Assembly: GCA_009780955.1 (NCBI GenBank)
Contig: WQZB01000010.1
Coordinates: 1-64,000, forward strand
DNA length: 64,000 nucleotides
Origin: Polyangiaceae bacterium
Lineage (GTDB): Bacteria > Myxococcota_A > Polyangia > Polyangiales > Polyangiaceae
Reading direction: 5' to 3'
Numbering within the stretch: the stretch's first letter is position 1; every line of letters starts with the position of its first letter. The translations under genes and the position numbers were made by a program. Under the pieces are notes generated by a model that saw only the letters and a program-made list of their open reading frames with translations, had not been told where the DNA came from and did not search any database. This document shows, one piece after another, positions 1-6,739 of the stretch.

Positions 1-559
1 CTGCGACTCCAACTCCAGGATTCCATTGCCTATTTACAGCATCAAACCAACCCCACGCGCTGTCGCCTTGCGCGGCAGCTCGGGCACGAACCTCCTTAAG
101 ATCTACAACCGCTGAAGCCGTCGCAATACCATTGGTCGGACCCGCCATGAGATGCTCTGGGTGAGCCTTCAATTCCCCGTACGTTTTGACGATGCGATCT
201 CCGGCTCCAACCACGATCCCTTTTATTGTATCAAACTTAGCCTCGTCGACTCCAGAGTTGAATTGCATACCCGCGTCGACGATTGGGGCAATTTCCTCTT
301 TCGCAGCATGCGCGGCTTGCTTGGCGTTCGCCATGGCGTTCTTCGCAAAATCTGCTGCATCGCTGGCCATTTGGTCGAGCGTGGCTTGCGATGGCTCGGG
401 CGCCTCGGCCAAGTGGACAACCGAGGCGGCTGCTTCTTTGGCTTTTGAAATAGCGGCGCCGGCTTCTTTCTCCACCTTCGAGACGGCTTTGTGGGCTTCT
501 TCTTCCGCTTCGGTAAACTTCTCGCGCGCACGCGATGAAACAGAATCGAACCAGCTCAT
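1..559 (-). CDS. Hypothetical coiled-coil protein, C-terminus cut by the window edge
   Basis: The reading frame runs from an ATG at 559 to the window edge without a stop, giving at least 186 residues (MSWFDSVSSRAREKF...). The first hundred residues are very rich in Ala, Lys and Glu and should form a long helix or coiled coil. The visible end contains an aromatic stretch (WGWFDAVNRQWNPG) that looks like the start of a folded domain. There is no signal peptide or membrane segment. It points away from the neighbouring cysteine synthase, whose stop lies about 60 bases upstream on the same strand. I do not recognise the family. An Ala-rich helical N-terminus before an unseen C-terminal domain is compatible with a secreted or toxin-like protein, but nothing visible proves that. 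Confidence 0.6.
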   Translation of the reverse strand, partial: MSWFDSVSSRAREKFTEAEEEAHKAVSKVEKEAGAAISKAKEAAASVVHLAEAPEPSQATLDQMASDAADFAKNAMANAKQAAHAAKEEIAPIVDAGMQFNSGVDEAKFDTIKGIVVGAGDRIVKTYGELKAHPEHLMAGPTNGIATASAVVDLKEVRARAAAQGDSAWGWFDAVNRQWNPGVGVA

Positions 560-621
560 GAACCATCATTCGGCCACAACCAAAAAAAGTTGCGTAAAAA
601 AGTAAAAATCGGTCAGGCAAG

Positions 622-1557
622 TCAGGCCGTGAGATAGCGCTCGCCATCATCGGCGATGACGGTAACAACAGGACCGCTTGTACCGCTTGCACCGCTTGTA
701 CGGGCTGCGACTTCGCAGGCAGCGTGAACGTTTGCGCCCGAAGATATGCCTGCCAAAATGCCTTCCACGCACGCCAGGCGGTGCATCATTGCCTCGGCCG
801 CGGCGTCGCTCACGCGCACGACCTCGTCGATGAGCGACCGATCCAGCACGGCAGGCACGAAGCCAGCGCCAAGCCCCTGAATGGCGTGGCGGCCAGGCTT
901 GCCACCCGACAACACCGCCGAGTTTTCAGGTTCGACCGCAACGATGCGTGCGCTCGGCCGCTCGGCTTTGAGCACTCGGGCAACGCCCGTGATCGTTCCA
1001 CCGCTTCCAACACCAGCGACGAAAGCAGCAACATCCGAACTCGCCGCGAGGATCTCCCGCGCCGTTGTGCGCTCATGAATCTCGGGGTTCGTTGGATTTT
1101 CGAATTGACGCGGCATGAACGCATTGCCTGCCTTTTGCATGATGCTCTCGGCCTCGGCGAGAGCGCCTTTCATGCCGGCGTCGGCAGGCGTAAGAACAAC
1201 TTCAGCGCCGTAGGCGCGCATAATCCTGCGCCGCTCAATGCTCATGTGCTCGGGCATGACGAGCACGCAGCGATAGCCACGCACGCAAGCGATCATGGCA
1301 AGGGCGATGCCCATGTTTCCGCTCGTTGCTTCCACAATGACACTACCTTTGCGGAGAATCTGCGCGCGCTCGGCCGCCTCGACCATAGCAAGCGCCGCGC
1401 GGTCTTTGACGCTTCCGGTCGGGTTGTTGGATTCAAGTTTTGCAAGCACCGTCGTTCCTGCAGCCGCCACGCGCTGCAGTCGGACCATGGGAGTATCTCC
1501 AACGAGTTCGAGCATGCTTGTTCGAGTGCTCATGCGAGTGCTCATGACAGCGAGCAT
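622..1557 (-). CDS. cysM: Cysteine synthase (O-acetylserine sulfhydrylase family, PLP-dependent)
   Basis: Fold-type II PLP enzyme that makes cysteine from O-acetylserine (or a related activated serine) and sulfide or thiosulfate in the cytoplasm. The PLP lysine lies in NPTGSVKDR (Lys51 from the first ATG). The phosphate/substrate loop ATSGNMG, the glycine loop GVGSGGT and the C-terminal GISSGAN loop are all present, and 311 residues is the family length. The SVKDR form is closer to CysM or cystathionine beta-synthase than to classic CysK, while RQFENPTNPEIHE is CysK-like, so the symbol is tentative. Several in-frame ATGs (1557, 1545, 1533, 1515) leave the start uncertain, and conservation begins near LELVGDTPM. 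It is divergent from the sigma-factor operon, with repeat R2 between them. Confidence 0.88.
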   Translation of the reverse strand: MLAVMSTRMSTRTSMLELVGDTPMVRLQRVAAAGTTVLAKLESNNPTGSVKDRAALAMVEAAERAQILRKGSVIVEATSGNMGIALAMIACVRGYRCVLVMPEHMSIERRRIMRAYGAEVVLTPADAGMKGALAEAESIMQKAGNAFMPRQFENPTNPEIHERTTAREILAASSDVAAFVAGVGSGGTITGVARVLKAERPSARIVAVEPENSAVLSGGKPGRHAIQGLGAGFVPAVLDRSLIDEVVRVSDAAAEAMMHRLACVEGILAGISSGANVHAACEVAARTSGASGTSGPVVTVIADDGERYLTA

Positions 1558-1661
1558 AAAGCAGAGCCTCGAGCAAGCTCAATGCCGCGATCTGCGTCTT
1601 TGGCAGATCGCACGGAGCATTCACCCGTTTATATATTGCGATGCCAAGCAAGTCCTCTCTT

Positions 1662-1806
1662 AGAGCGTGTTTACCAGCCTGCTGCGCGAATCGATGCTTC
1701 GGTTGGACGCTGCGGTGCCTGCGCACGTACGACAAGTACGCTTACGCGGGCTCCTCGCGCCCGCCCTAGCCTCAATTCGCTCGCGACGGCTGGGTAAACA
1801 CGCTCT
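1662..1806 (+). repeat. R2 element, copy 1 (MITE-like, with terminal inverted repeats)
   Basis: A 145-bp element bounded by inverted ends AGAGCGTGTTTACCAGCC and GGCTGGGTAAACACGCTCT. The interior matches, in reverse orientation, the element at 31201-31344 along nearly its whole length (for example the shared block GTGCCTGCGCACGTACGA). It fills most of the non-coding interval between cysM and the sigma-factor gene, and I see no gene in that interval. It has no coding capacity of its own. Confidence 0.85.
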
Positions 1807-1931
1807 TACCTGCTCAAAGGACCACCACTGGCAAGCTCACGCGGGCAGATCGGCGGAAGCATGGCGCGGCAGACATCGGTTCGCGGTACGCTGTGGTGTC
1901 CGCGAACCCCAACTTGCCCTTGATCCACGCG

Positions 1932-2564
1932 ATGATCGCGCCCCACCCAGCGCCGGCCCCGTCCGACGAGACCCTCATGCTCCTTTATCAGCAAGGGGAC
2001 CGCACAGCCTTCACGCAGCTTGTTCGGCGCCATCAAAAACCGCTTTACAACTTCGTGCTCCGCCAGGTGCGCATGAACCAAGTCGCTGAAGATATCGTAC
2101 AAGAGGCATTCGTGCGTATTGTGCAAAATGCACGCAATTTCAAGCCTGAGGCGCGCTTTACCACCTGGGTCTACACCATCACGCGCAACCTCTGCATCGA
2201 CCAGCTCCGCCAGCGCGCCGTCCGCAAGCATATGTCGCTCGACGAGCCGAAAAGCGACGGGAAAAACGGCGCCACCTTGGCCACTGTGGGTGACCAAACC
2301 GCCGATCCGCGCGCGCACGCGGACGCCGAGCGCAACGCATCGGCGACCGAACTCAAAAGGCGAATCGTTCGCGCGGTCGACATGCTGCCAGACGATCAAC
2401 GCGAAGTGTTTTTGCTACGCGAGGTGTCGAGTTTGCCCTTCAAAGAAATTGCCGAAATCACTGGCACGCCCGAGAACACGGTAAAAAGTAGGATGCGCTA
2501 TGCACTCGAGCGTCTTCAAGAAGCCCTATCCGAATTCGAGGATTACGCTCGAGCGCTCCGCTAG
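1932..2564 (+). CDS. ECF-type RNA polymerase sigma factor
   Basis: Sigma-70 family extracytoplasmic-function factor of 210 residues. Region 2 is clear (EDIVQEAFVRIVQNA, then RFTTWVYTITRNLCIDQLRQ), and so is region 4, which binds the -35 element (LPDDQREVFLLREVSSLPF and the helix-turn-helix TPENTVKSRMRYALERL). Regions 1 and 3 are absent, as expected for the group. The first ATG near the conserved part is at 1932; a GTG at 1893 would add 13 residues. The next gene, 30 bases downstream, encodes a zinc-finger anti-sigma factor, so the two probably form a sigma/anti-sigma operon for an envelope or redox signal. Which signal it senses cannot be read from the sequence. Confidence 0.92.
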   Translation: MIAPHPAPAPSDETLMLLYQQGDRTAFTQLVRRHQKPLYNFVLRQVRMNQVAEDIVQEAFVRIVQNARNFKPEARFTTWVYTITRNLCIDQLRQRAVRKHMSLDEPKSDGKNGATLATVGDQTADPRAHADAERNASATELKRRIVRAVDMLPDDQREVFLLREVSSLPFKEIAEITGTPENTVKSRMRYALERLQEALSEFEDYARALR

Positions 2565-2594
2565 TCCGGTCGACCACACCAAGAGATCTTTCCC

Positions 2595-3710
2595 ATGGAA
2601 TGCGAGAAGTTCGAACCCCTGCTCCTCGACGAGCTCTATGACGAGCTCGACGAGCTGACGAGCGCGGCGGTCAAGCGCCACGTCTCGGGGTGCTCGCGCT
2701 GCGCGTCCATTCTGAACGGCATGCGCGGCACACGGCAGCTCGTGAGCCTTCCGGTGCTCGAGCCGCCACCCGATTTTGCAGAGCGCATCATCGCAGCAGC
2801 GCGTGAAACGCAAAAGGTTACCTCGTTCCGCAGCCAAGGCATGCGCGCGTTGTCGTGGGCCGGCAGTTGGGCGATGCGCCCGCAAACAGCCATGGCAGCG
2901 GTCTTCTTGCTCATGGTGGGCTTTAGTGCGGTTCTTTTGCGTGCCAATCAGCGGCAATCGGCGCGCTCTGCCGAAGTTTCGGTCACAGTCGTTGGCGAGC
3001 CCGTGGCCCCTCCAAGTCCTGAAGTAGCTGCAGCCCCTGCCCTCCCTCCCGTTCCCGCACCGGCGGGCCGCGCAAGCCTCGCGAACGCTGACACCAGCGG
3101 TGGCGGCGATGCACGCGATCGCGCGATTGCAGCACCCACAGCCGCGCAGGACGCAATGGAGGTGCCGCAACAACGGCGGGGCCAACGGGACAAGGGGCAG
3201 GATCCATTCTCGAGCGCAATGGCAGCGTATCGTGCGGGTAACTTCGGCGCAGCAACGCGCCAGTTCGATCTCGTCGCGGCCAATGCTGGTGACGCGAACG
3301 CCGAAAGCGCGGCGATCTGGGCAGCACGGAGCGTAAGAGATGGCCGTGGGTGTGCCGCCGCACTCGGCCGCTACGATGCCGTGGCTCAGAAGGCCGGGGG
3401 TTCGCAAACCGGCAACGACGCGCTTTTCGAGTCCGCCAACTGTCAAATCAAGCTCGGTCAGATCGACGCGGCGCGAGACAAACTCAATCGGCTACTTGGT
3501 GCTCCTGAGTACGAGGTACGTGCGCGACAGGCACTTGGAGATCTCAATGTGATCGCCGCACGCAAAGTTGCAACGAGCCGCGGGGCTGCACCTGCATTGG
3601 AGGGGGCCGCCGCCTCACCTCCAGCAGCTGCGAGAGCAACAAAACCAGCCGCCGCTGCAAGACCAGCTGCACCGGCGGAGGTTCCAGCAGGGAAGAGCAC
3701 GCCGAAGTAG
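2595..3710 (+). CDS. Anti-sigma factor: zinc-finger (zf-HC2), membrane anchor, TPR-like C-terminus
   Basis: Predicted membrane regulator that holds the upstream ECF sigma factor inactive. The N-terminus has the ZAS signature, Cys3 followed by His29-x3-Cys33-x2-Cys36 (RHVSGCSRCAS). A single hydrophobic segment follows at about residues 95-113. After a Pro/Ala-rich linker come helical repeats resembling tetratricopeptide units (AYRAGNFGAATRQFDL, DALFESANCQIKLGQ), and the tail is Ala/Pro-rich. The layout (cytoplasmic zinc finger, one membrane span, periplasmic repeats) suits sensing of an envelope condition. At 371 residues it is longer than minimal anti-sigma factors because of the repeat domain. 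It starts 30 bases after the sigma gene. Confidence 0.85.
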   Translation: MECEKFEPLLLDELYDELDELTSAAVKRHVSGCSRCASILNGMRGTRQLVSLPVLEPPPDFAERIIAAARETQKVTSFRSQGMRALSWAGSWAMRPQTAMAAVFLLMVGFSAVLLRANQRQSARSAEVSVTVVGEPVAPPSPEVAAAPALPPVPAPAGRASLANADTSGGGDARDRAIAAPTAAQDAMEVPQQRRGQRDKGQDPFSSAMAAYRAGNFGAATRQFDLVAANAGDANAESAAIWAARSVRDGRGCAAALGRYDAVAQKAGGSQTGNDALFESANCQIKLGQIDAARDKLNRLLGAPEYEVRARQALGDLNVIAARKVATSRGAAPALEGAAASPPAAARATKPAAAARPAAPAEVPAGKSTPK

Positions 3711-3724
3711 ATAGGTGCGTAGAC

Positions 3725-4378
3725 ATGCGCAAAGAGGACGTGATGCGTGCAATGACCGCGTGGTGCGAAAACGACGATGCGTGCGCAATTCACGCGGCGG
3801 ACCGCGATGCTGTGCGAACGACCGAGGCGCTGCGAGCGCTGGTGCTCGAACTTTCGCAATGCGGAGAGTCGACTGCCCGAGATCTCTTCAACGCATGCGC
3901 ACGCCTCGGCGGGGCTTTGGCCGATGCTGGCGCATCACCGTCCCTTGCTGCGACCACGCTCGACGGCGCTGCCATGGCGATGGCACGCGCGGGCATTGCC
4001 ATCGATGGTGCCCACCTCGCTGCAGCACGCGCATCGCTTGTCGAAGGTTACGTTCTTGCGGCGATCGAGGGCGAGCGCAAGGCGCAGAAACGCAGTTGGG
4101 AGTACCCGGCATGCGCAGTTCGCGTGGACTCCGAGACCCTGGCCGTTGTCGCCGGGTACCCCGACGACGATGCCGAAAGTTTAGCAAACTGGGCTGCACG
4201 CGTTGCCCTCAGCGCTCGCCGAGACGGCATCCGGCGCGTCATCCTTGGAGGTGCGCGCGGACACGGACAAGACGCCGCGCGCACGGAGCTTGCGCAAACA
4301 TTTGGCCTTCTTGGAATTGCCATCACCGATCGACTCGAAAAGAGCGGATGGTTACGTCTCCCGTTTTGCAAGGGTTAG
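3725..4378 (+). CDS. Hypothetical protein, 217 aa, in the sigma-factor operon
   Basis: A soluble Ala-rich protein starting 14 bases after the anti-sigma stop, so probably co-transcribed. The N-terminal half is helical ([27 protein letters not shown]). The C-terminal half looks alpha/beta ([20 protein letters not shown], then [12 protein letters not shown]). There is no signal peptide, membrane segment or recognised catalytic motif. I do not recognise the family. Its place behind the sigma/anti-sigma pair suggests an accessory role, but that is inference from position only. It is also the last gene before the ATPase/DUF4276 module, which starts 14 bases later, so the module may ride on this operon's transcript. 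Confidence 0.7.
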   Translation: MRKEDVMRAMTAWCENDDACAIHAADRDAVRTTEALRALVLELSQCGESTARDLFNACARLGGALADAGASPSLAATTLDGAAMAMARAGIAIDGAHLAAARASLVEGYVLAAIEGERKAQKRSWEYPACAVRVDSETLAVVAGYPDDDAESLANWAARVALSARRDGIRRVILGGARGHGQDAARTELAQTFGLLGIAITDRLEKSGWLRLPFCKG

Positions 4379-4392
4379 TAAGGAGTCCTCTG

Positions 4393-5643
4393 ATGGCCAA
4401 CCGGTCACCCTCCAATCCGACGACTGCGCGGACCGAAACTGCGCGAGTCGAATACCTCAAGGTCGAAAACTTCCGCGCTCTCAAGTCCATCGAGCTCAAG
4501 GATCTCACTCCTTTGACCGTCTTGCTCGGGCCCAACGGAAGTGGCAAGTCCACTATTTTTGACGTCTTCAACTTCCTCTCGGAGTGCTTTCAACTCGGGT
4601 TGCGATCCGCTTGGGATCGCCGAGGTCGCGCCAAAGAGCTGCGCACGCGAGGTCAAGACGGTCCTATCACGATCGAGCTGCAGTATCGTGAGCGCCCCAA
4701 TCTACCGGTCATTAGGTATCACCTGTCGATCGCAGAAGGTAAAAAGGGGCTAGAAGTCTCGGAAGAGTGGCTTCATTGGACACGAGGAAGGCGAGGGAGA
4801 CCCTTTCGTTTCCTCGATTTTTCTCGCGGCAAAGGGAAGGTCATTAGTGGCGAGATGCCGGACGAGAAGGCTCATCGCGACGAGACCAAGCTGCGATCTC
4901 CCGACGTGATTGCGGTGAGCACGCTTGGGCAGTTCGCCGATCACCCGCGGGTTGCTGCGCTCCGCGAATTCATCACGGACTGGTACGTCTCGTACCTCTC
5001 GGTGGATAAGATGCGTGAACAGCCGGAGGCTGGCCCTCAAGAGCGATTGAGCAAAACCGGAGACAATCTCGCCAACGTTATTCAGCACCTCAAGGAAATG
5101 CACCCCCGCCGGCTGGAGGAGATCTTCTCCCACTTGCGTCAGCGGGTTCCTCGTATCGACCGCATTCTCGCGGAATCCATGCAAGATGGCCGACTGCTCT
5201 TAGGGATCAAGGATGCTCCCTTTGAGCAGCCAGTGCTGGCCAAGTTCGCCTCCGACGGCACCTTGAAAATGCTGGCTTACTTGCTGATGCTCCATGATCC
5301 CAACCCACCGCATTTCATCGGCGTAGAGGAGCCAGAAAATTTCCTTCATCCCCGATTGCTTCAAGGACTGGCGGAGGAATGCCGGACGGCGGCCGAGCGC
5401 TCCCAGATGCTGGTCACCACGCATTCGCCGTTCTTCGTCAACGGGCTGCGCCCCGAAGAAGTGCGCGTTGTCTATCGCACTACGGAAGGCTTCACGCAGA
5501 CGACGCGTGCCTCCGATATCCGGGGAATTCGCGAATTCATGGACAACGGAGCTTTGCTTGGCGACCTCTGGCTGGAAGGTCACCTCGGCGTCGGCGACCC
5601 ACTCGTCAACGCGGGCGCTCCGGTTATCAGGAGGGGGCGATGA
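4393..5643 (+). CDS. AAA15/21-type ATPase (SMC/OLD-like), first gene of a putative defence pair
   Basis: Predicted 416-residue ATPase of the SMC-like class found in OLD nucleases and several anti-phage systems. The start is the ATG at 4393, preceded by AGGAG eight bases upstream. The N-terminus reads [17 protein letters not shown] followed by Walker [10 protein letters not shown] (residues 46-54). The C-terminal half carries an ABC-type signature region ([12 protein letters not shown]), Walker B with the catalytic Glu ([13 protein letters not shown]) and the switch histidine ([10 protein letters not shown]). No nuclease domain is fused to it. The stop overlaps the start of the next gene (ATGA), so the two are translationally coupled. 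The combination with a TOPRIM-like partner parallels PARIS (AriA/AriB) and split OLD/Gabija systems. Confidence 0.88.
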   Translation: MANRSPSNPTTARTETARVEYLKVENFRALKSIELKDLTPLTVLLGPNGSGKSTIFDVFNFLSECFQLGLRSAWDRRGRAKELRTRGQDGPITIELQYRERPNLPVIRYHLSIAEGKKGLEVSEEWLHWTRGRRGRPFRFLDFSRGKGKVISGEMPDEKAHRDETKLRSPDVIAVSTLGQFADHPRVAALREFITDWYVSYLSVDKMREQPEAGPQERLSKTGDNLANVIQHLKEMHPRRLEEIFSHLRQRVPRIDRILAESMQDGRLLLGIKDAPFEQPVLAKFASDGTLKMLAYLLMLHDPNPPHFIGVEEPENFLHPRLLQGLAEECRTAAERSQMLVTTHSPFFVNGLRPEEVRVVYRTTEGFTQTTRASDIRGIREFMDNGALLGDLWLEGHLGVGDPLVNAGAPVIRRGR

Positions 5644-6275
5644 CCGTGACGCACCTCGAAGTCTTGGTTGAGGAGCCGTCTGCGGAGACCGCGCTATCCC
5701 TGCTGCTGCCGAAGATGCTCGGAAACGTGTCCTTCAAAATCTATCCACATCAAGGCAAGGACAATTTGCTTCGCAAACTGCCCAATCGGCTTCGTGGTTA
5801 TGCGGATTGGCTTCCCGAAGACTGGCGGATTCTTGTCGTAATCGATCGAGACGGTGAATGCTGCGATGAGCTGAAACAACGGCTGGAGACGATGGCTGCC
5901 GAGGCTGGATTGGCCACGCGCTCGAAATCTCGGAAAGCCTGGCGCGTGGTCAACCGACTGGCCATCGAAGAGCTCGAAGCCTGGTTTTTTGGCGACTGGA
6001 TTGCGGTCCGCAAGGCTTTCCCCAGGGTCCCAGAGTCGGTGCCGTCGCAAACCAAGTATCGAGATCCTGACGCAATCAAGGGAGGGACCTGGGAAGCCTT
6101 CGAGCAAATTCTCAAGAAGACAGGATATTTCTCCGGCGGTCTTCGAAAGATCGAGGCAGCGCGCAAGGTCGCCGAGCTCATGGAGCCCGCGCGCAATTCC
6201 TCGGCGAGCTTTTGTGCTCTGCGCAACGTGTTGAGTGAGCTCTCCTCTTCTGTCTCCTTGCAGCATTCTGGATGA
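5640..6275 (+). CDS. DUF4276 family protein, TOPRIM-like putative effector of the ATPase pair
   Basis: A 211-residue protein that overlaps the ATPase stop by four bases (ATGA). It carries the family hallmarks: an N-terminal strand with acidic residues ([12 protein letters not shown], Glu11/12 and Glu16), a DxD strand end (VVIDRDGE, Asp69 and Asp71) and the conserved block [11 protein letters not shown]. An early Glu followed by DxD is the metal-binding pattern of TOPRIM nucleases, so a nuclease effector controlled by the upstream ATPase is a reasonable inference. DUF4276 itself has no function that I can state as established. No signal peptide or membrane segment is visible. The pair sits between ordinary chromosomal genes, with no integrase or repeat seen at its borders. 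Confidence 0.85.
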   Translation: MTVTHLEVLVEEPSAETALSLLLPKMLGNVSFKIYPHQGKDNLLRKLPNRLRGYADWLPEDWRILVVIDRDGECCDELKQRLETMAAEAGLATRSKSRKAWRVVNRLAIEELEAWFFGDWIAVRKAFPRVPESVPSQTKYRDPDAIKGGTWEAFEQILKKTGYFSGGLRKIEAARKVAELMEPARNSSASFCALRNVLSELSSSVSLQHSG

Positions 6276-6288
6276 TCGATCACGGTCC

Positions 6289-6684
6289 TTAATCAACGCC
6301 GCGCAAATACGCGATGGTCTTGATCACTTCGACGAGGCGTTCGCGCGCGTCGAGCGTGAGGCCCACAAAACGGATGCCCATGCCGGGGTTCGGGTTGTCG
6401 CCGTTTTTCCTCACACGGTTGATCCAAACTACCGCGCCCTCGAGCACAAACGGATCGGTCCCCGGCGGCGCGAACGAAAGGCGTAGATGCGTGCCAACAG
6501 GCGGCGGCGTGACCGTGCGGACGAAGATTCCCATAGCGCTAATGTTGGCGATCGAAGCAAAAAGGAACGTGTCGCCCTTGGCCGCGCAATCGACCGACCA
6601 CTCGACGTCGTGGCGATCGAGTGCGCGCCGACAGACAGCGACCTCACTGTCATTTCGCGCTGCTCGTCGTTCGTTTTCGCTCAT
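6289..6684 (-). CDS. PilZ-domain protein
   Basis: A small cytoplasmic protein of 131 residues from the ATG at 6684. It carries a PilZ-like beta-barrel with the NISAMGIFVRT strand, then GTHLRLSFAPPG, the outer strand GAVVWINRVR and the end GMGIRFVGL, which match the myxobacterial PilZ subfamily (I recall it as TIGR02266). The N-terminal RRAxR-like segment (ERRAARND) may help bind cyclic di-GMP. Family members are c-di-GMP receptors or degenerate partners that act on motility or envelope functions, and the specific target is unknown. A longer frame starts at 6762 but would overlap the end of the glycosyltransferase gene, so the internal ATG is preferred. No strong Shine-Dalgarno is seen. Confidence 0.82.
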   Translation of the reverse strand: MSENERRAARNDSEVAVCRRALDRHDVEWSVDCAAKGDTFLFASIANISAMGIFVRTVTPPPVGTHLRLSFAPPGTDPFVLEGAVVWINRVRKNGDNPNPGMGIRFVGLTLDARERLVEVIKTIAYLRGVD

Positions 6685-6739
6685 TGTCCGGCCGCCGTTC
6701 GGGCGCGTCCGTAACTCGGCTCGGCAACGAGCACAAGCC

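Noticed and set aside
1558-1892. A small protein in the frames crossing repeat R2
   Set aside because: The open frames coincide with R2, have no Shine-Dalgarno and are not shared in frame with copy 2.
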